DNA from: Nocardia puris
GTDB taxonomy: Bacteria; Actinomycetota; Actinomycetes; Mycobacteriales; Mycobacteriaceae
DNA length: 64,000 nucleotides
Direction of reading: 5' to 3'
Assembly (NCBI RefSeq): GCF_003315035.1
Contig: NZ_QNRE01000010.1
Coordinates: 124,001 to 188,000, forward strand
The notes below the pieces were generated by a model that searched no databases, was not told where the DNA came from, and saw only the letters and a list, made by a program, of their open reading frames with translations. Below, in pieces: positions 39,671 through 48,454 of this stretch (position 1 is its first letter; every line of letters starts with the position of its first letter). Both the position numbers and the translations under genes were made by a program.

Positions 39671-42600
39671 GTGTCCGACCCGAACGACAACAAGAACCGG
39701 GCCGACGGCGGCGCTGGTTCCGCCGAACAGGCCGCCGCGCGGGATGCGCGCGGTGAGAACCCTGCGCCGCAGGACACCGCGAAAGGCGGGGCGCGTCCCG
39801 GTGACGGCGCGGGTGGGGGTGCGCCCAGTCGTTCCGGCGCCGACGCCGATTCTCCTGCGGGACAGGCGGATTCGCGCGGAGGTGATGCGCCGACCACCGA
39901 GATCCCGCAGAGCAGTCGCGCTCCGGGCACCTCGGGAACAGCTGCGCCGGAGGCCGTCGGCGGACGGGTCGAGGATCAGCTCGCCGACGCGAAGACCACC
40001 GAGATCCCGCGCAACTCGCGCGGTGACGAGGAACCGGTGACGGAGGGCGGGGACGAGTCCGCCGCCGAGGGACGTGCACCCGTGGTGGCACCGCACGGTG
40101 ATGTCTCCGGCTCGGACACCGCGGGCGAGGGTGGAGCGGCGGGTGCGGAATCGCGCAATGCCGGTTCGGCAGAGGACGCGAAGACGGTCGCGTTCCCTCA
40201 GGTGGCCGCGGGAGGTGGGAGCACGGCAGCCGGCGGCCCGGGTAACGAGGCTTCGGCCGGTGGAGCCGGCAGCGGTGCGGTGACGGGTTCCCAGGAGGCG
40301 GACGCGAATACCGAGGCTGGTGCGAATTCATCGAGGACCGAGGGTGACGCGGGAGCGGGGGATGTACATAGCGCTGCGGCTGCGGGCGCGACAGCAGCTG
40401 CCGCCGCGGGTGTAGCGGCCGGGGCCGACGGTGACGCGGAGCCCGCGCGAGGAGCGGCAGGCAACGGTCCGGCCACCGGCGGTGCGGCAGCCGGGGGCGC
40501 CTCAGCCGGCGGTACAGCAATCGAGGGTGCGGCGGCCGGGAACGCGGCAGCTGGGGCCGAGAGCGCGGCGGCCCCACCCGGGAACACGACAGCCGGAGCC
40601 GAGAGCACGGCAGCGCCCGGAGGTCTGGAGGTGGCCGGGAGCGCCGGTGAGCGTGGGGCGGACGCGGCGGGTTCGGAGGGGGCGGATGCCGAAGACGCAG
40701 ACGCTCAGGACTCGGAAGGGGGTGCGGGGCAGGGGGATTCGGAGGTTCCCGAGCCCGGGGCCGAGCACGCGACGATGGTGATGCGGCGGGTCGATCTGCT
40801 CGCCGATGACGAGGACGGCGGGGCGGGGCCCGACGCGCAGACCGTCGTGATGCGGCGGGATCAGCAGGGGGAGCCGGATATCGCCGGGGCCGACGCGGCG
40901 ACCGTCTCGATGCCGATCGCGCCGCACGCCGGTGACGCCGACGCGCAGACGGTGGCGATCCCCGTGCAGCGCCCGACCACCGACCGCGTCGTTCCGCCCG
41001 GCCAGCGCCAGCCCTTGAGCAAGCCACCGAACACCCCGCGGCCCGCGTCGGGTCCGCGGCAGGCCGGACAGCAAGGCGCGTCCGGTCCGGTGCAGGGACC
41101 GTCCGGTCCGCAGCACCAGGGCCCCGGCGCCTCCCATCAAGGGCCGCGCGGCCCGCAGGCACAGGCCGACCCGGCGGGCTCAGGCCGACCGGGCCGTCCC
41201 GAAACCGACGCACCCCGGCCCGCCGCTTCCCCGCAGGGTGGCAGCACCCCGCAAGGCGACGGTCCCCGACCGGGTTCCGACGCGCCGCAAGGTTCCGGAC
41301 CACAGCCGGGTGGTGGCGACCGGTCGGCCGACGACAAGCGGGACTCCGGCGCGAGCAAGCAGGGCCCGAGTGCCGCGGCGCTCGGTGCCGCGGGTGCCGC
41401 CCTCGCGGCCGGCGCTACACCGGGTCCCGGCGACGGACCGAGTGGATCGCGGCACGACCACGGCGGCGCCCCGCAGCAAGGACCGGCCGAGGCCACGCAC
41501 GATTCCGAGGCGGGTCGACCGGGCGGCTCGGCAGCCGATGCGGCAACTGCTGCGGGAGGCGCGGCCGCCGCCGCGCAGGATGCCGGATCACCGACTGCCG
41601 CCGGTCCGCAAGGGCGTGGACCCCAGCAGGGCCCGGGGCAGCGCGGGCCCGGTGGGCCGCAGGGGCCCGGACCCCAGCAGGTCGCCGGTTCGCCGCAGGG
41701 CGGTCCACAGCACGGGCCGGGCGCACCGAAACAGGGCCCAGGTGAGGCACCGCTCGGGCCGGGCGGGCCGCAGCAGGGGCCCGGCCAACGTCCGGGCTCG
41801 CAGCAAAGTGCGCAGCAGGGTCCGGGGCAACGCGGGCCCGGTGGGCCGCAGGGGCCCGGACAACAGGGCAGCCAGCCGCGGCCCGGGGCGCAGCAGGGGG
41901 CCGGTAGCCAGCAGGGCCCCGGACAACAGGGTCCCGGCGGCCCACAAGGCCCCGGCCGGCAAGGCGCCGGTGGGCCGCAGGGACGGGGACCCCAACCGGG
42001 CGGACAGCAGATCACCGGCTCGCCGCAGGGCGGGCCCCAACAAGGGCCGCCCAAGCAGGGCCCGGGCGGAGTGCCCCTGGGTCCGGGCGGGCCGCACCAA
42101 GGTCCCGACCGGCGGCCAGGTCCTCAGCAGGGTCCGGGTGGTACACCGGGCAGTCCGCAACAGGGGCAACCCCAACCCCCGCACCTGACGAAACCCGCTC
42201 CCCCGCACCAGGACGACGTGGAGACGACCAGACCGTCGTCCACTCCCCCTGGCGCACCGCGACCGGGCTCCGCCCCTTCCCCCGCGGACCAGAATGCCAC
42301 CCGCCCCGCAGCCTCCCTGGCCGGACAGGGCCGGGCGATCGCACCTCCGCAGCGGGTCGAGCCGGCGGCGGCGAAACCGGCGGGCGACACGCCCGGGGAG
42401 CCGGGCCGTCCGAAGAAGTGGTTGCTGGCGGTGGGCGCCGCCGTGGTGGTCGCGGTGCTCGCGGTGGCCGGACTGGTGGCGCTGCTGACGGGTGGCGACA
42501 GCCCGGAGGAGCAGGTGCGCGCCACCATCTCCGACTACACCGGCGCGCTGCGCGACGGCGATCTGAGCACGCTGCGCAGCAGTACCTGCGGCTCGCTGCA

Positions 42601-42841
42601 CGAGTACTACCGCGACATCCCCGAGGAGCAGTTCGCCGGCGTGCACCAGATCTCCCGGGAGCAGGGCACGGTCCCGGTGGTGGACAGCGTGGACGCGATC
42701 CGGATCACCGAGGACACCGCGATCGCGCAGGCCACGGTGTACACCGAGGCCGATCCGGGCAACCGCACGCAGCGCACGTTCGACCTGCAGCGCACCGACG
42801 ACGGCTGGAAGGTGTGCGACCCGCCCGCGGCGAACCCGTAG
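39671..42841 (+). CDS. Large repeat-rich single-pass membrane protein with Rv0361-like C-terminal domain
   Basis: 1056 residues from GTG 39671. Residues 1-915 are disordered Gly/Ala/Pro/Gln-rich sequence. The first half holds seven short motifs of form acidic-x-x-Thr-(Val/Met/Thr)-x-(Ile/Met/Phe)-(Pro/Arg): DAPTTEIP (72), DAKTTEIP (106), DAKTVAFP (169), EHATMVMR (365), DAQTVVMR (388), DAATVSMP (408), DAQTVAIP (424). Residues about 600-880 are collagen-like Gly-Pro-Gln repeats with larger internal duplications. One membrane helix lies at about 917-940, followed by an extracytoplasmic 110-residue NTF2-like domain (EEQVRATISDYTGALRDG). Mycobacterial Rv0361 has the helix and final domain but is far shorter. 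Confidence 0.82.
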   Translation: MSDPNDNKNRADGGAGSAEQAAARDARGENPAPQDTAKGGARPGDGAGGGAPSRSGADADSPAGQADSRGGDAPTTEIPQSSRAPGTSGTAAPEAVGGRVEDQLADAKTTEIPRNSRGDEEPVTEGGDESAAEGRAPVVAPHGDVSGSDTAGEGGAAGAESRNAGSAEDAKTVAFPQVAAGGGSTAAGGPGNEASAGGAGSGAVTGSQEADANTEAGANSSRTEGDAGAGDVHSAAAAGATAAAAAGVAAGADGDAEPARGAAGNGPATGGAAAGGASAGGTAIEGAAAGNAAAGAESAAAPPGNTTAGAESTAAPGGLEVAGSAGERGADAAGSEGADAEDADAQDSEGGAGQGDSEVPEPGAEHATMVMRRVDLLADDEDGGAGPDAQTVVMRRDQQGEPDIAGADAATVSMPIAPHAGDADAQTVAIPVQRPTTDRVVPPGQRQPLSKPPNTPRPASGPRQAGQQGASGPVQGPSGPQHQGPGASHQGPRGPQAQADPAGSGRPGRPETDAPRPAASPQGGSTPQGDGPRPGSDAPQGSGPQPGGGDRSADDKRDSGASKQGPSAAALGAAGAALAAGATPGPGDGPSGSRHDHGGAPQQGPAEATHDSEAGRPGGSAADAATAAGGAAAAAQDAGSPTAAGPQGRGPQQGPGQRGPGGPQGPGPQQVAGSPQGGPQHGPGAPKQGPGEAPLGPGGPQQGPGQRPGSQQSAQQGPGQRGPGGPQGPGQQGSQPRPGAQQGAGSQQGPGQQGPGGPQGPGRQGAGGPQGRGPQPGGQQITGSPQGGPQQGPPKQGPGGVPLGPGGPHQGPDRRPGPQQGPGGTPGSPQQGQPQPPHLTKPAPPHQDDVETTRPSSTPPGAPRPGSAPSPADQNATRPAASLAGQGRAIAPPQRVEPAAAKPAGDTPGEPGRPKKWLLAVGAAVVVAVLAVAGLVALLTGGDSPEEQVRATISDYTGALRDGDLSTLRSSTCGSLHEYYRDIPEEQFAGVHQISREQGTVPVVDSVDAIRITEDTAIAQATVYTEADPGNRTQRTFDLQRTDDGWKVCDPPAANP

Positions 42842-42855
42842 GGACATCGAATCGG

Positions 42856-42898
42856 TAGGTGTGACCACCCTGGTAGACGGTGCGGGTGGTCACACCTA
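42856..42898. terminator. Strong hairpin between the repeat protein and hadAB
   Basis: 15-bp perfect inverted repeat TAGGTGTGACCACCC (42856-42870) with complement 42884-42898, loop 13 bases, starting 15 bases after the stop. Probably a terminator; as a symmetrical site it could also bind a protein over the hadAB promoter. Confidence 0.6.
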
Positions 42899-42957
42899 CT
42901 TGGTCAGCGGACCGGTACGGCCAGTAGCATGGCCCGATCATGGGCAGGGAGCAGACG

Positions 42958-43983
42958 ATGGCGCAGCCGGACACCGGCACAGTGGACACGGCGACGCTCG
43001 CGGGACGGCGATTCCTGGTACGCGACCACTACGAGGTCGGCAGGGAGAAGATCCGCGAGTTCGCGAGCGCGATCCAGAACGCGCACACGGCGCATCACCG
43101 CGCGGCGGACGCGCTCGCGCTCGGCTACCCCGGCGTGGTCGCGCCGCCCACGTTCGCCTCGGTGATCGGGGTGGCCTGCACACGCGCGCTGCTGGATTCG
43201 GTGCTCACCGACTACCACCTGACCCAGATCCTGCAGACCGACCAGGTTTTCGAGATCCACCGCCCGATCGTGGCGGGCGATTCGATCCGCACCGGCATCG
43301 TGATCGAGTCGATCCGCCAGTTCGGTGACAACGACTTCATCACCGTCCGTTTCGAATTGGTCAATCAGCACGGCGAGCTGGCGCAGGTGGGGTCGACGAC
43401 GATCGTGGCGCGGCGCGGCGCCGAGATCGACCCGAACCTGACACAGACGGTCGAGGCCATCTACATGCATCCGCGCCCCGCGGGCAGCACCGACCCGAGC
43501 GCGCTGGTCGACGCTCCCGACGCGGTCACGGCCCCGGCCGCACCGGCCGCGCCGGTGCACACCCGCCCCGATTTCGACGCGCTGTCGGCTGGTGACGTGC
43601 TCCCCGCGGCCACCGCGAGCCTCACCCGCGGCGACCTCACCAACTACGCGGGCGTCTCCGGCGACCCGAACCCGATCCACTTCAGCGAGAAGGCCGCCCG
43701 GCTGGTCGGCCTGCCGACGGTGGTGGCGCACGGCCTGCTGACCATGGGCCTCACCGCCGACTACGTCACGTCCTGGCTCGGCGACCCCACGGCCGTCGAG
43801 AAGTTCAGCGTGCGGTTCTCGGGTTACGTTCCGGTGCGGGCGGATTCGGCGAGCGAGATCGAATTGGGCGGCAAGATCAAGTCGCTCGATCCGCGGCGCC
43901 GCGCCGCCACCATCGTGCTGACCGCGACCTCGGAGGGCCGCAAGCTCTTCGGCCGCGCGGTCGCCGAAGTGCGCCTGAGCTGA
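42958..43983 (+). CDS. Fused HadA/HadB-type (3R)-hydroxyacyl-ACP dehydratase
   Basis: 341 residues from ATG 42958, which has AGGGAG seven bases upstream (ATG 42940 is in frame but lacks one). Residues 1-150 form a HadA-like hotdog domain (YEVGREKIREFASAI, VVAPPTFASVIG); after a Pro/Ala linker, residues 200-341 form a HadB/MaoC domain with the hydratase motif SGDPNPIHF and VVAHGLLTMG. In mycobacteria the subunits are separate genes and dehydrate meromycolyl intermediates in FAS-II; fused forms occur in Nocardia-like genera. Catalytic Asp and His lie in the HadB half. Confidence 0.88.
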   Translation: MAQPDTGTVDTATLAGRRFLVRDHYEVGREKIREFASAIQNAHTAHHRAADALALGYPGVVAPPTFASVIGVACTRALLDSVLTDYHLTQILQTDQVFEIHRPIVAGDSIRTGIVIESIRQFGDNDFITVRFELVNQHGELAQVGSTTIVARRGAEIDPNLTQTVEAIYMHPRPAGSTDPSALVDAPDAVTAPAAPAAPVHTRPDFDALSAGDVLPAATASLTRGDLTNYAGVSGDPNPIHFSEKAARLVGLPTVVAHGLLTMGLTADYVTSWLGDPTAVEKFSVRFSGYVPVRADSASEIELGGKIKSLDPRRRAATIVLTATSEGRKLFGRAVAEVRLS

Positions 43984-44002
43984 GGTTCTCCGAAACCCCT
44001 TG

Positions 44003-45466
44003 TCACTCTTCGATTTCGGCGTGCATCAAGTACACGTTGTAATCGCTCCACGTGGTGATGTTGAAGTAGAGGTCCGACCCCGTCGACCACGGGTGGATGA
44101 ACCCGCCGTAGAGCTCCGGGTAGTCCAGCACGGTCACCGTCGGCGACGGCTCGGACCACACTCCTTGCGGTGAATCCGATTCGCGCACCACGATCGCCGC
44201 GCGCGAGGTGTCGAGATAGCTCATCTGCCAGACGTCGCGGCTCGCGTCGAACCGCACCGACAGCTCACCGGCGGGCGCGTGCACCACCGGCGTCGCGCCG
44301 CCCGCACCGCCCACGGGCGTCCACTGTCCGTCGCGCCAGTACTGGTAGGCGGTGACGTTGAGGATCTGGTCCTTGGCCACCCGCGCCAGCCCCACCGCGC
44401 CCAGCCGGGTGTTGGGCGTGCCGAACATGTAGACGTGGTCGCCGTGCGGAACCATCGCGCTCACTTGGAAATTCGACAGCCCGAAGATGTTGTCCCAGCG
44501 CGCGTGCGGGTCCTTGGTCCAGGTCTGCCCGCCGTCGTCGGAGTAGGCGATGCCGCCGTAGTTGGTGTAGAAGGTGCCGGGCAGGCTGTGCCAGGTGCGG
44601 ATGGACATGTAGCTCAGGTACTGCCGGTCGCCGAGGGCGAAGCCGGAGGTCGGGATGGTGGTGATCTCGACGTTGTCCATCTTGCGGCTGGACAGGATCT
44701 CGGCGGCGTGGCAGCGGCTGTCGGTGACCATCCGGTCGTAGGTCATGCCGTCGGACAGGTCGCGATCGGAGCTGAACGCCAGCACATTGCTGCGCCAGTC
44801 TCCGCCCATGCCGCCGGGCGGGTGGAAGCCCTGCCCCACGGTGTCGCCGAACGCGACGGCGATCTCGCCCGGCGCGCTCTCCCACATGATGCCGAGGTCG
44901 GTGCCGTCCACCTGCCAGCGCTTGTCGGTGCGGTTCACCGAGTTCGCGCCGGTCTGCTTGGACACCTCGCGCACGTTCCTGACGCGGGGCGCGGGCCGCT
45001 GCGCCGACACGGGCGCGGCTTCGACGGGTGGTTCGACGCGCTCCGGGGGCGGCGGCACGTCGCCGGGGTCCGGACCGGGCCCGGGGACGGCGAAGTGAAA
45101 AGGCTGGGGGTTCAACAGGATTTCGGGAATCCCGAGCTGTGTGGCCAGGCTCGGCGGCGGCTTCGGGCCGTCGGTGAGGTCGGGGCACGGGTTGACGCAC
45201 GGGTCCTCGGGCAGCGTCATCTCGGTGCGCACGGGCTCCGGATCGGGCCGCTGCGGCGGCAGCACCGTGATCACCGGATACGGCACAGGCACCTCGAGCG
45301 TCTTGGGGATGAGCGGCTCGTGCACCGGCGCCGGATCGGTCGCGCACGGCCCCGCGCCCGGCACCGGCGGCTCGGGTTGCGCGAACGCGATCGACCGATC
45401 GCCGTACAGCAACGCACCAGCACCCAGCACCACGGCTCCGACCGCGGCCAGCACCCGCTTGGCCAT
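44003..45466 (-). CDS. Secreted DUF4185 protein
   Basis: 487 residues from ATG 45466 (MAKRVLAAVGAV) with GAGGGG seven bases upstream. Signal peptide VLAAVGAVVLGAGALLYG, a Pro-rich stretch of about 130 residues, then a DUF4185 beta-propeller-like domain from about 165: WQVDGTDLGIMWES, IAVAFGDTVGQG, GGIAYSDDGGQTW and YGGFIHPWSTG. DUF4185 domains resemble glycoside-hydrolase propellers and act on cell-wall glycans in some mycobacteria-related species; the exact substrate here is not determinable. Confidence 0.86.
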   Translation of the reverse strand: MAKRVLAAVGAVVLGAGALLYGDRSIAFAQPEPPVPGAGPCATDPAPVHEPLIPKTLEVPVPYPVITVLPPQRPDPEPVRTEMTLPEDPCVNPCPDLTDGPKPPPSLATQLGIPEILLNPQPFHFAVPGPGPDPGDVPPPPERVEPPVEAAPVSAQRPAPRVRNVREVSKQTGANSVNRTDKRWQVDGTDLGIMWESAPGEIAVAFGDTVGQGFHPPGGMGGDWRSNVLAFSSDRDLSDGMTYDRMVTDSRCHAAEILSSRKMDNVEITTIPTSGFALGDRQYLSYMSIRTWHSLPGTFYTNYGGIAYSDDGGQTWTKDPHARWDNIFGLSNFQVSAMVPHGDHVYMFGTPNTRLGAVGLARVAKDQILNVTAYQYWRDGQWTPVGGAGGATPVVHAPAGELSVRFDASRDVWQMSYLDTSRAAIVVRESDSPQGVWSEPSPTVTVLDYPELYGGFIHPWSTGSDLYFNITTWSDYNVYLMHAEIEE

Positions 45467-45594
45467 GCACCAACCCCTCGACGCTCCGCCGAACGCAATC
45501 GGGCTAGACCCTACCGGGCGCGCGGCGAATCCACCGGAAACGGATCGAAATACACCGGGCAGCACCCTCGCCATGCGGCTCGGACGGGAGCACG

Positions 45595-45921
45595 ATGGAA
45601 GATGTGAACAGCTCGCCCACCCGCCGATGGGCCGCCGCGGCCTGCGGCGCGCTCATCCTGGCCGGCACCGCGGCCGCCGTCGCGCAACCCCCGCCCGGCG
45701 CCCCGCTCACCCGGCCGTCCGACCATCCGATTCCGACCGAACGCAACGGTCCCCGCTACGGGAACCAGCCGAAACAGGACAGCGAGGAAGACCAGCCGCG
45801 CCGCGTGCCCTACATCAACTGCACGCAGGTGATCAACGACGGCGCGTGGCCGCTGTATCGCGGGCAGCCGGGCTATTCGCGGCTGCTGGATCGCGACGGC
45901 GACGGCATCGCCTGCAACTGA
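45595..45921 (+). CDS. Exported excalibur-domain protein
   Basis: 108 residues from ATG 45595 (GTG 45604 also possible). Signal peptide around WAAAACGALILAGTAAAVA, Pro-rich linker, and a C-terminal excalibur calcium-binding motif YINCTQVINDGAWPL ending DRDGDGIACN, with the D-x-D-x-D-G loop and two paired cysteines. Extracellular calcium-binding role by family. Confidence 0.88.
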   Translation: MEDVNSSPTRRWAAAACGALILAGTAAAVAQPPPGAPLTRPSDHPIPTERNGPRYGNQPKQDSEEDQPRRVPYINCTQVINDGAWPLYRGQPGYSRLLDRDGDGIACN

Positions 45922-45922
45922 C

Positions 45923-47041
45923 TCAGGACACGGCCTCGAAGGTCAGGATCGTCGCGCCGATCCGGATCGCGTCGCCGTCGGCCAGCAGTGACCCGCTCTC
46001 GATCGGCTCCTCGTTGATGTAGACGCCGTTGGCCGAATGCAGATCCTTGATGAGCAGGCCGGCCCGGCTGGGCATGATGTGCGCGTGGTACCGGCTGGCC
46101 TTGGGGTCGTCGAGCACCAGGTCGTTATCGGTCATCCGGCCGATCCGCATGCCGCCCATCGCGATCGGCAGCACGCGCCCGTCGGCCATCCGCAGCTGCC
46201 CGCTGCGCACCGCGCGCGGCACCTCGGTGACGGTCTCGGTCATGGCGGCCGCCAGCCGCTCGGTGCGCTTGAACTCGACGGTGTTCAACGGCTCCTGGCG
46301 CAGCACCCGCTGTTCCAGCTCGACCAGCGCCGGGCCGGGATCGATGCCCAGTTCGTCGGCGAGCACGGTGCGCACCCGGCGGCAGGCGTCCAGGGCGTCG
46401 GCCTGACGGCCCGACAGGTACAGCGCCGTGATGAGCTGGCCCCACAGCGGTTCGCGCAGCGGATGCTCGTTCGTCATCGAGACCAGTTCGCTGATCACCG
46501 AAGCGGCACGGCCGCAAGCGATCTCGGCGTCGATCCGGGCCGCGACGGCGAGCAGGCGCTCCTCGTCCATCGCGGTGGCGAAGCCCTCGGCGAATTGCAG
46601 GCCCGCCAGATCCGAGAGCGCGCGCCCGCTCCATTCGCGCAGCGCCTCGCCGAACAGCTGCGCCGCCTGCTGATGGTCGCCGCGGTCGGCCGCCTTGGCC
46701 GCGCTGTCGCGGGTAGCCTCGAAACGGCCGATATCGCAGGCTTCCTCCGGGATCTCCAGCCGGTATCCCGACGACTCGGTGCGCAGCACCTGCGCCGGAT
46801 CGACACCGGAATTGCGCAGCGCCTTGCGGATGTTGGAGACGAACACCTGCAGGCTGGCGGCGTAGGAATCCGGCGGATCCTCGTTCCACACCATGTCGGC
46901 CAGCGCGGCCGAGGCGACGGCGCGCCGCCGGTTCACGGCGAGCGCGGCCAGCAGAGCTCGCGGCTTGGGCCCGCCGACCGCCACCGGCTCACCGCCGACG
47001 AACAACCGGACGGGCCCGAGCACACGCACGTCAAGACTCAT
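45923..47041 (-). CDS. SARP regulator with FHA domain (EmbR-like)
   Basis: 372 residues. N-terminal OmpR-type DNA-binding domain (VRVLGPVRLFVGGEPV, LQVFVSNIRKAL), bacterial transcriptional activator domain to about 255, and a C-terminal FHA domain from about 285 with GRMTDNDLVLDD, ASRYHA and SANGVYIN. This is the EmbR architecture, where a phosphothreonine made by a Ser/Thr kinase docks on the FHA and alters promoter binding. It starts 31 bases after the fba stop on the same strand. Target genes are not evident here; embCAB is not in the window. Confidence 0.9.
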   Translation of the reverse strand: MSLDVRVLGPVRLFVGGEPVAVGGPKPRALLAALAVNRRRAVASAALADMVWNEDPPDSYAASLQVFVSNIRKALRNSGVDPAQVLRTESSGYRLEIPEEACDIGRFEATRDSAAKAADRGDHQQAAQLFGEALREWSGRALSDLAGLQFAEGFATAMDEERLLAVAARIDAEIACGRAASVISELVSMTNEHPLREPLWGQLITALYLSGRQADALDACRRVRTVLADELGIDPGPALVELEQRVLRQEPLNTVEFKRTERLAAAMTETVTEVPRAVRSGQLRMADGRVLPIAMGGMRIGRMTDNDLVLDDPKASRYHAHIMPSRAGLLIKDLHSANGVYINEEPIESGSLLADGDAIRIGATILTFEAVS

Positions 47042-47072
47042 GAGCTCGGGCCCCCGAAGTACGAAAGAAGGG

Positions 47073-48107
47073 TCAGGCGCTGATCGACCGTCCCGCGGAC
47101 TTCAGATCATTGCACGCCTCGACGATGCGCGCCGCCATCGAGGTCTCCGCCTTCTTCAGGTAGCTGCGCGGGTCGTAGGTCTTCTTGTTGCCGACCTCGC
47201 CGTCGATCTTGAGCACACCGTCATAGTTGGTGAACATGTGCGCCGCCACCGGACGGGTGAACGCGTACTGGGTGTCGGTGTCGACGTTCATCTTCACCAC
47301 ACCGAAGCGCAGCGAGTCCTCGATCTCGGACTTCAGCGAGCCCGAGCCGCCGTGGAAGACGAAGTCGAACGGCTGCGCGTCGGCGGCCAGGCCCAGCTTG
47401 GCGGCGGCCACGCGCTGGCCCTCGGCCAGCACCTCGGGCTTGAGCACCACGTTGCCCGGCTTGTACACACCGTGCACGTTGCCGAAGGTGGCGGCCAGCA
47501 GGTACTTGCCGTTCTCGCCCGCGCCGAGCGCGTCGATGGTCTTCTCGAAGTCCTCCGGCGAGGTGTAGAGCTTCTCGTTGATCTCGGCCTCGACGCCGTC
47601 CTCCTCGCCGCCGACGACGCCGATCTCCACCTCGAGGATGATGTTGGCGGCCGCGGTGGCCTTGAGCAGTTCCTTGGCGATCTCGAGGTTCTCGTCGATC
47701 GGGATGGCCGAGCCGTCCCACATGTGCGACTGGAACAGCGGCAGGCCGCCCGCGTTGACCCGCTCCTGCGAGATCGCGATGAGCGGGCGCACGAAGGTGT
47801 CCAGCTTGTCCTTCGGGCAGTGGTCGGTGTGCAGGGCGATGGTGACGTCGTACTTGGCGGCGACCACGTGGGCGAACTCGGCCAGCGCGACCGCGCCGGT
47901 CACCATGTCCTTGACGCCGAGGCCGGAGCCGAACTCCGCGCCACCGGTGGAGAACTGGATGATGCCGTCGCTGCCCGCGTCGGCGAAGCCCTTGATGGCC
48001 GCGTTGATCGTCTCCGACGAGGTGCAGTTGATGGCGGGGAAGGCGAACGAGTTCGCTTTGGCCCGACCGAGCATCTCGGCGTAGACCTCCGGAGTCGCGA
48101 TGGGCAC
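47073..48107 (-). CDS. fba: Class II fructose-bisphosphate aldolase
   Basis: 344 residues from GTG 48107. Cleaves fructose 1,6-bisphosphate in glycolysis or joins triose phosphates in gluconeogenesis. Zinc site ALHTDHCPKDK, FSTGGAEFGSG, VHGVYKPGN and the phosphate-binding FHGGSGSLKSEI identify the metal-dependent class. The same gene precedes a DedA gene on the opposite strand in mycobacteria (Rv0363c/Rv0364). Confidence 0.97.
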   Translation of the reverse strand: MPIATPEVYAEMLGRAKANSFAFPAINCTSSETINAAIKGFADAGSDGIIQFSTGGAEFGSGLGVKDMVTGAVALAEFAHVVAAKYDVTIALHTDHCPKDKLDTFVRPLIAISQERVNAGGLPLFQSHMWDGSAIPIDENLEIAKELLKATAAANIILEVEIGVVGGEEDGVEAEINEKLYTSPEDFEKTIDALGAGENGKYLLAATFGNVHGVYKPGNVVLKPEVLAEGQRVAAAKLGLAADAQPFDFVFHGGSGSLKSEIEDSLRFGVVKMNVDTDTQYAFTRPVAAHMFTNYDGVLKIDGEVGNKKTYDPRSYLKKAETSMAARIVEACNDLKSAGRSISA

Positions 48108-48380
48108 TGTGAAGACCTCCGTGTCGTGCGGCGTAGGCAGAAGCCAATTCTGTCAGGCCTAACCCTAGAGGCTGGAGCGTTTCGCCAGCCATGGGGCCCT
48201 TGGTCACGCGGGCGTGGGCCAGACCACAACGGTGGGCGGAACCGGAGGTGAACGGCCCGGTTAACCGCCGGTAATTTGCCGCTCGAGGGGGGATTCTCAG
48301 TTCGGCACGGTACTGTGGGGCCCGGAAATCGAGGTCGGCGCTCCCTTCGGGCGGGCCGATCGGATCGGACAGGAGGCCGC

Positions 48381-48449
48381 GTGATTGGGCAGGCAGTGAC
48401 GACTTCGGTCACGAGCGATCTCGCGCTGACGAACGAGACCACCCGCTGA
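48381..48449 (+). CDS. 22-residue upstream ORF of the DedA gene
   Basis: GTG 48381 is preceded by AGGAGG with a four-base gap, a better RBS than the DedA gene has. It reads VIGQAVTTSVTSDLALTNET and stops at TGA 48447-48449, five bases before the DedA GTG at 48455. It could be a leader peptide coupling DedA translation. Only the RBS and spacing are direct evidence. Confidence 0.4.
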   Translation: MIGQAVTTSVTSDLALTNETTR

Positions 48450-48454
48450 GGCCG

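Noticed and set aside
39648..42188. Large Pro/Arg/Ser-rich frames on either strand within the repeat protein gene
   Set aside because: Shadow translations of Gly-Pro-Gln codons; only the GTG 39671 frame has a membrane helix and conserved C-terminal domain.
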